Shown piece after piece: positions 5,676-8,770 of a DNA stretch of 8,770 bases; the first letter of the stretch is position 1, and the number at the start of each line of letters is the position of its first letter. This DNA is from an uncultured Verrucomicrobiota bacterium (GTDB taxonomy: Bacteria > Verrucomicrobiota > Kiritimatiellia > RFP12 > UBA1067), in NCBI GenBank assembly GCA_946543025.1, contig CAMNLN010000135.1:1-8770 (forward strand), read 5' to 3'. Both the position numbers and the translations under genes were made by a program. Under the pieces are notes generated by a model. It was given only the letters and a program-made list of their open reading frames with translations. It did not search any database and was not told where the DNA came from.

Positions 5676-7699
5676 TTTGTCGCTTCGTAGGGGTCGCCGT
5701 CGTCCAGGTAGGTGAGTTCGACGGGCTGAATCGCGTCGCCCGTGCCGCGCGGCGTATATTTGATGCGAACGAGTCTCTTGGGAGTACCGTCGGGGTTGCG
5801 CTCGACGATGCGTTCGCCTTTGATCGTGAAGGAGGCCGAAGCCTCGCCATTGTAGCTGCGGGTGAAGCCGAGCGGCTTGCCGTCGGGCGAGTAGTCGTAG
5901 GTGTCGGTCCAGTGGCGTGGCAGGGCGATGGCGGGGTCCGAATAGACGCGATCTGGGTTCGTGTAGTCGATGGCGGCGATCTGGCCGTCGGACCGGTAGG
6001 TGCGCTTCTCTTGAGGAATGGGATAGAAGGAGACGATGGCGGGCGCGCCGAAAGAGGTGTGGGTCGTCTTTGCGAAACAGGCGACATCGATACGGTTCGT
6101 GAGGTGCCGCCGATTGATCGTAATCTGCACGAAGCCGTTTTCCGGGCCGTTGAGCGTCTCTCCGAACGGGGCGGCGATCTTGACCGCGTCGGCGGGGCCG
6201 TTGACGACGCGCCAGGCGAAGGTGGCGTTCGGGTCATGCTCGGGCGCGGTTTGCGCGCGCAGAAGGAACGTTCGTTCGCCGTCTGGCGCGCGGAGAATCA
6301 GGCAGATGGCGCTCGTCGTGTTGAAAAGCAATTCGGAAAGCGTGTCGGGATAGTCTCGGCCAGGTTCTGGAAACTTGATGGGAAAGAGCCGCGAATTGAT
6401 CAGCGCGAGCGAGACCATCGGCGGAATCTCTTCCATCTTGAGATCATGCGCGCGCTTTACAAGTTCGGCCGCATCGAGCCGCTTGGCGTCGAAGGCGGTC
6501 GGGTGCGCGAGCGGCGAGAGGTAGTCATCTTCCGTGCGAACGCCTTTCTGCGTACGGCGGAGCAGCCATTGGAGCGTCGGGGCCAGCAGGCGGCGACGGA
6601 CCAACGCCTGCTTGGTCGGGCGGCGGAACGACGCGGAGGCGGCGAGGGCGGCGCGGATGAACGGCTGGTCGCTCCAGGACGCGCCGAGCGAGACGAGCTG
6701 GAAGGGGGCGTTTGCGGGGAAGGCATCGCCGATCTCGGGCTTGCCGACGTCGTTCACGGCGGGCAACACCCAGAACTGATTGTTGCGATAGAAAAGATCC
6801 ATGCGCGTGGCGATACCGGGATCTGTGAACACACTGCGCGCCATCGAGCGCCAGAACGCGCCTTTCGTGCGACCTCGCGAGATGTTGCCGAACACAGGGG
6901 TGCTGCCGAAGAACGTGTTGGGAATGTCGAGGTGGAGCCCGCGAGCCCGCGCGGGCGAATCGTAATGGATAGCGGTAAGGTTCGGGAAGTCGCTGACGGC
7001 GAGCTGGGAATGTCCGCCGTCTCGGTTCACGTAGAGGTCGCCGGTGTTGCCTGCTCCTGAACCTCCGGAGAGCCAGGCCGCTACGTACGGCCTCTCGGGG
7101 CTGGTGGGTTTGGATGCTGAATAGCCGGCAGCCAGATCGGGCAAAGGACGCCGCGGCTCGCCCACCTCCACAAGCGCCTCGAAGACACCGGTATCGAAGT
7201 TCCAGACGAGGTTCGTCTCGGAGAGCGTGAGCGGTCCGCCAGCAGGAACGACGGCAGGCTTGCGGACCGGCTGCCCGTCGACCGGCTTCTTGTTGAGGCT
7301 ACGGGCCTTGGCGACGAGTTCGGCGAAGCGCGGATCCTTCGCGATGCGCGAAAGGTCGCCATCCTTTGCGATCATGTCGGCGTTGCGGAAGCCACAGTCG
7401 ATTGCCTTGTCGAGCTCTGCGAGCGCGAGGTCTGGCTTTTCGCGGTAGGCGAGGGCGCAGGCGAGGTTGTAACGCCATGTGGCGTCTGCAGGCATGAGTT
7501 CCAACGCGGCGCGGCAAGTGGCCTCCATCGTCTGAATGTCGCCGCGGCGAAGGGCGTCGACTAGTTCCTGCCGCAGCTGGCAATGGCGAGGCCAGAGGCG
7601 CGGCATGTCGTAGACAGACTGTACACGCGCCTCCGCGCAGGCCGAAAGCGGGAACGATCCGAACGTCAGGACAATCAAAAGAAGACGAAAATTTTTCAT
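5672..7699 (-). CDS. Large exported, probably lipoprotein, TPR-containing protein of unknown function
   Basis: A 675-residue protein that I cannot assign to a named family. The N-terminus MKNFRLLLIVLTFGSFPLSAC is a signal peptide with a lipobox-like L-S-A-C (Cys21); cleavage after Ala-Cys-Ala by signal peptidase I is the alternative. Residues about 45-135 look like TPR helices (a CRAALELMPADATWRYNLACALA repeat) and end in the 'D-G-D-L..I..D-P-R-F..L' pattern typical of TPR end-of-group segments. The rest (about 150-675) is rich in Trp, Asn, Pro and aromatics, consistent with beta-rich extracellular or envelope domains. The C-terminus has YDYSPDGKPLGFTRSY and RNPDGTPKRLVRIKY, resembling YD-type beta-hairpin strands. 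The start at 7699 is supported by its promoter, which places +1 on or next to the ATG. Located upstream of dus in the same operon; no functional link is evident. Confidence 0.8.
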   Translation of the reverse strand: MKNFRLLLIVLTFGSFPLSACAEARVQSVYDMPRLWPRHCQLRQELVDALRRGDIQTMEATCRAALELMPADATWRYNLACALAYREKPDLALAELDKAIDCGFRNADMIAKDGDLSRIAKDPRFAELVAKARSLNKKPVDGQPVRKPAVVPAGGPLTLSETNLVWNFDTGVFEALVEVGEPRRPLPDLAAGYSASKPTSPERPYVAAWLSGGSGAGNTGDLYVNRDGGHSQLAVSDFPNLTAIHYDSPARARGLHLDIPNTFFGSTPVFGNISRGRTKGAFWRSMARSVFTDPGIATRMDLFYRNNQFWVLPAVNDVGKPEIGDAFPANAPFQLVSLGASWSDQPFIRAALAASASFRRPTKQALVRRRLLAPTLQWLLRRTQKGVRTEDDYLSPLAHPTAFDAKRLDAAELVKRAHDLKMEEIPPMVSLALINSRLFPIKFPEPGRDYPDTLSELLFNTTSAICLILRAPDGERTFLLRAQTAPEHDPNATFAWRVVNGPADAVKIAAPFGETLNGPENGFVQITINRRHLTNRIDVACFAKTTHTSFGAPAIVSFYPIPQEKRTYRSDGQIAAIDYTNPDRVYSDPAIALPRHWTDTYDYSPDGKPLGFTRSYNGEASASFTIKGERIVERNPDGTPKRLVRIKYTPRGTGDAIQPVELTYLDDGDPYEATK

Positions 7700-7706
7700 G
7701 GCATGT

Positions 7707-7736
7707 ATTGTAGCATATCGTTTCCCCCTTTTGCAA
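7707..7736 (-). promoter_or_regulatory. Minus-strand promoter for the lipoprotein-dus operon, predicted leaderless
   Basis: On the minus strand, -35 TTGCAA (7736-7731), an 18-base spacer and -10 TACAAT (7712-7707, 5 of 6 consensus). Seven bases separate the -10 from the ATG at 7699, so +1 falls at 7700 or 7699. No Shine-Dalgarno sequence lies in those bases; a purine run further upstream is inside the spacer and would not be transcribed. Confidence 0.65.
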
Positions 7737-7737
7737 T

Positions 7738-7766
7738 TTGCGGGCGACGAGCAGATGTGCTATACT
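7738..7766 (+). promoter_or_regulatory. Plus-strand promoter for the chorismatase-like gene, predicted leaderless
   Basis: -35 TTGCGG (7738-7743, weak), a 17-base spacer and -10 TATACT (7761-7766, 5 of 6 consensus). Six bases separate the -10 from the ATG, placing +1 at the A of ATG 7773. The -35 lies one base from the -35 of the divergent promoter. No Shine-Dalgarno sequence is present. Confidence 0.65.
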
Positions 7767-7772
7767 GCGGAC

Positions 7773-8714
7773 ATGAATTCTGCAGCAGATAAGGTCAAGT
7801 TTCTCTGGGGAACGCCGGACGAGGTGGCAGCCAACGCGCGCACGGGCCTGCCGACATTCAGGCTTTGCCGCGCCGGAGGAGAGTTCCCGCCCGTCGCGCA
7901 GACGCTCGATTTCATGCCGTCCGACGGCTTGCGCGTGTTGACGCGCGCGGGCCGACCTGCGGCCGTCACATGGTCGGACGATGATGCTGACTACTGCCTG
8001 CAGGCGGGCGTGTTGCCGCCAGACCTCGCGGCTTCGCGTGGCGAGCAGGCCGCCGCCGTGTTTCGGGAGATCGAGGGGCTTCTCGCGGAGACGGGCATGA
8101 CCTTCGCGAACGTCGTGCGCACGTGGCTCTACATCGACAAGGTGTGCGACTGGTACGGCGAGTTCAACGCGGCGCGGTCGGCGTTCTTCGAGACGCGCAA
8201 CGTGTTCGATACGTTTCTGCCAGCCTCGACGGGCATCGGCAGCGCGAACCTCGACGGGGCGGCGATCACGGCGGGTGCGTTCGCGATGAAGCCGAAGCGC
8301 GCCGGCGTACGCGCGGAAATCGTGGAATCCCCCCTCCAGGCGCCTGCGATGGCCTACAAGTCCAGCTTCAGCCGTGCGGCGGAATGGTTCACGCCCGCGA
8401 AGCGCCGCCTGTTCGTGAGCGGCACGGCGTCCATTCTGCCGAACTCGCACGAGGTCGCGTACGTGGGCGACATCGAGAAACAGATCGACTGCACGATGAA
8501 CGCCGTGCTGGCGATCCTTGAGAGCCGCGGCTACGGCTGGCGGGACACGGTGCGCGCGATCGTCTATCTCAAGAAGCCGGAGTTCCTTTCGGCGTGGCGC
8601 GCGTGGCTCGCCGCGCACGACTTGCCGGTCACGTTCGCCGCCGAAACGGTGTGCGACGTGTGCCGCGACGAGTGGCTTTTCGAGGTTGAGCTGGACGCCC
8701 AAAAGGCCTGCTGA
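7773..8714 (+). CDS. Two-domain YjgF/RidA-superfamily protein, FkbO/Hyg5 chorismatase-like
   Basis: A 313-residue cytoplasmic protein with two RidA-like halves. The first contains VVRTWLYIDKVCDWYGEFNAAR and LPASTGIG (149-156); the second runs from LFVSGTASI (213-221) through QIDCTMNAVLAILESRGYGWRDTVRAIVYL to the terminal LFEVELDA (302-309), the usual end of the RidA fold. This tandem layout and length resemble chorismatases, which split pyruvate from chorismate to give dihydroxycyclohexadienoate (FkbO) or 3-hydroxybenzoate (Hyg5); that is a family-level inference. By eye, the arginine used by canonical RidA imine deaminases falls on Val296, arguing against ordinary RidA activity. The ATG at 7773 is chosen over the upstream in-frame ATG at 7698 because the latter lies in the divergent gene and upstream of the promoter. 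No biosynthetic cluster is visible nearby. A non-catalytic or different Rid activity remains possible. Confidence 0.8.
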   Translation: MNSAADKVKFLWGTPDEVAANARTGLPTFRLCRAGGEFPPVAQTLDFMPSDGLRVLTRAGRPAAVTWSDDDADYCLQAGVLPPDLAASRGEQAAAVFREIEGLLAETGMTFANVVRTWLYIDKVCDWYGEFNAARSAFFETRNVFDTFLPASTGIGSANLDGAAITAGAFAMKPKRAGVRAEIVESPLQAPAMAYKSSFSRAAEWFTPAKRRLFVSGTASILPNSHEVAYVGDIEKQIDCTMNAVLAILESRGYGWRDTVRAIVYLKKPEFLSAWRAWLAAHDLPVTFAAETVCDVCRDEWLFEVELDAQKAC

Positions 8715-8770
8715 GAACTTTTTTCGTTTTTTTTCGGGAACCCCCTTGCGCGGGGCGCGGGGATTTGATA
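8715..8770 (+). other. T-rich tail and window-edge intergenic sequence
   Basis: After the TGA there are two T runs (8719-8724 and 8727-8734) without a convincing hairpin before them, so any terminator is weak or atypical. Beyond is a C-run/G-rich stretch with a possible -35 (TTGCGC, 8746-8751) and a sequence ending TTGATA at the edge, which could begin a -10. The window stops too early to tell. Confidence 0.3.

Noticed and set aside
4707..5690. Long plus-strand open frame opposite dus
   Set aside because: It is antisense to a clearly recognisable Dus enzyme; such shadow frames are expected in G+C-rich DNA and its translation has no recognisable motifs.
5691..5704. Possible further copy of the ispE palindrome (GTAGGGGTCGCC)
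   Set aside because: Lacks the self-complementary arm and fits ordinary codons at the end of the lipoprotein gene.
5912..7060. Long plus-strand open frame opposite the lipoprotein gene
   Set aside because: Arg/Gly/Glu-rich shadow translation, no start context and no family features; the minus-strand frame has a signal peptide, TPR segment and promoter.
7299..8702. Long minus-strand frame opposite the chorismatase-like gene
   Set aside because: Runs through both divergent promoters and shows no domain; antisense shadow.
8742..8755. CCCC...GGGG hairpin near the right edge as a terminator
   Set aside because: Only four base pairs and placed after, not before, the T runs.

Overview
The window looks like a piece of a G+C-rich bacterial chromosome. 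It is housekeeping-type DNA with a few poorly characterised genes, and I see no phage, IS element or CRISPR array. The mix (a GH127/DUF1680 glycosidase, ispE, a PilT-type ATPase, a Dus enzyme and a large lipoprotein-like protein I cannot place), plus short palindromic repeats inside a coding gene, recalls the Planctomycetes-Verrucomicrobia-Lentisphaerae-Kiritimatiellota group. That placement is an impression, not a demonstrated assignment.

Left block (1-2402, + strand): the 3' part of a GH127/DUF1680 glycoside hydrolase is followed after 10 bases by ispE, the GHMP kinase of the MEP isoprenoid pathway. IspE carries two in-frame extra segments compared with E. coli IspE. One is a pair of tandem hairpin repeats and the other is a triple 7-base repeat. 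The last 10 bases of ispE, including its stop codon, are also the first 10 bases of a complete tRNA-Gln(TTG) gene.

Middle block (2438-4661, + strand): a near-consensus sigma-70-type promoter sits so close to the next ATG that the transcript is predicted to be leaderless. It drives a two-gene operon: a single-pass membrane protein with a long charged coiled coil, then a PilT-type secretion ATPase coupled to it by an ATGA overlap and a strong ribosome binding site.

Right block (4689-8714): on the minus strand, a 675-residue signal-peptide/lipobox protein with an N-terminal TPR-like segment is followed by a tRNA-dihydrouridine synthase, again with an ATGA overlap. This pair converges on the pilT operon. 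Transcribed divergently is a two-domain YjgF/RidA-superfamily protein resembling FkbO/Hyg5 chorismatases. The divergent promoters lie back to back in 73 bases, and both again appear to place the transcription start on, or within one base of, the ATG.

The strongest observations are the palindromic mini-repeat insertion in ispE, the shared ispE/tRNA-Gln bases (which make mRNA integrity and tRNA maturation mutually exclusive on one transcript), and three promoters in one window that all predict leaderless mRNAs.
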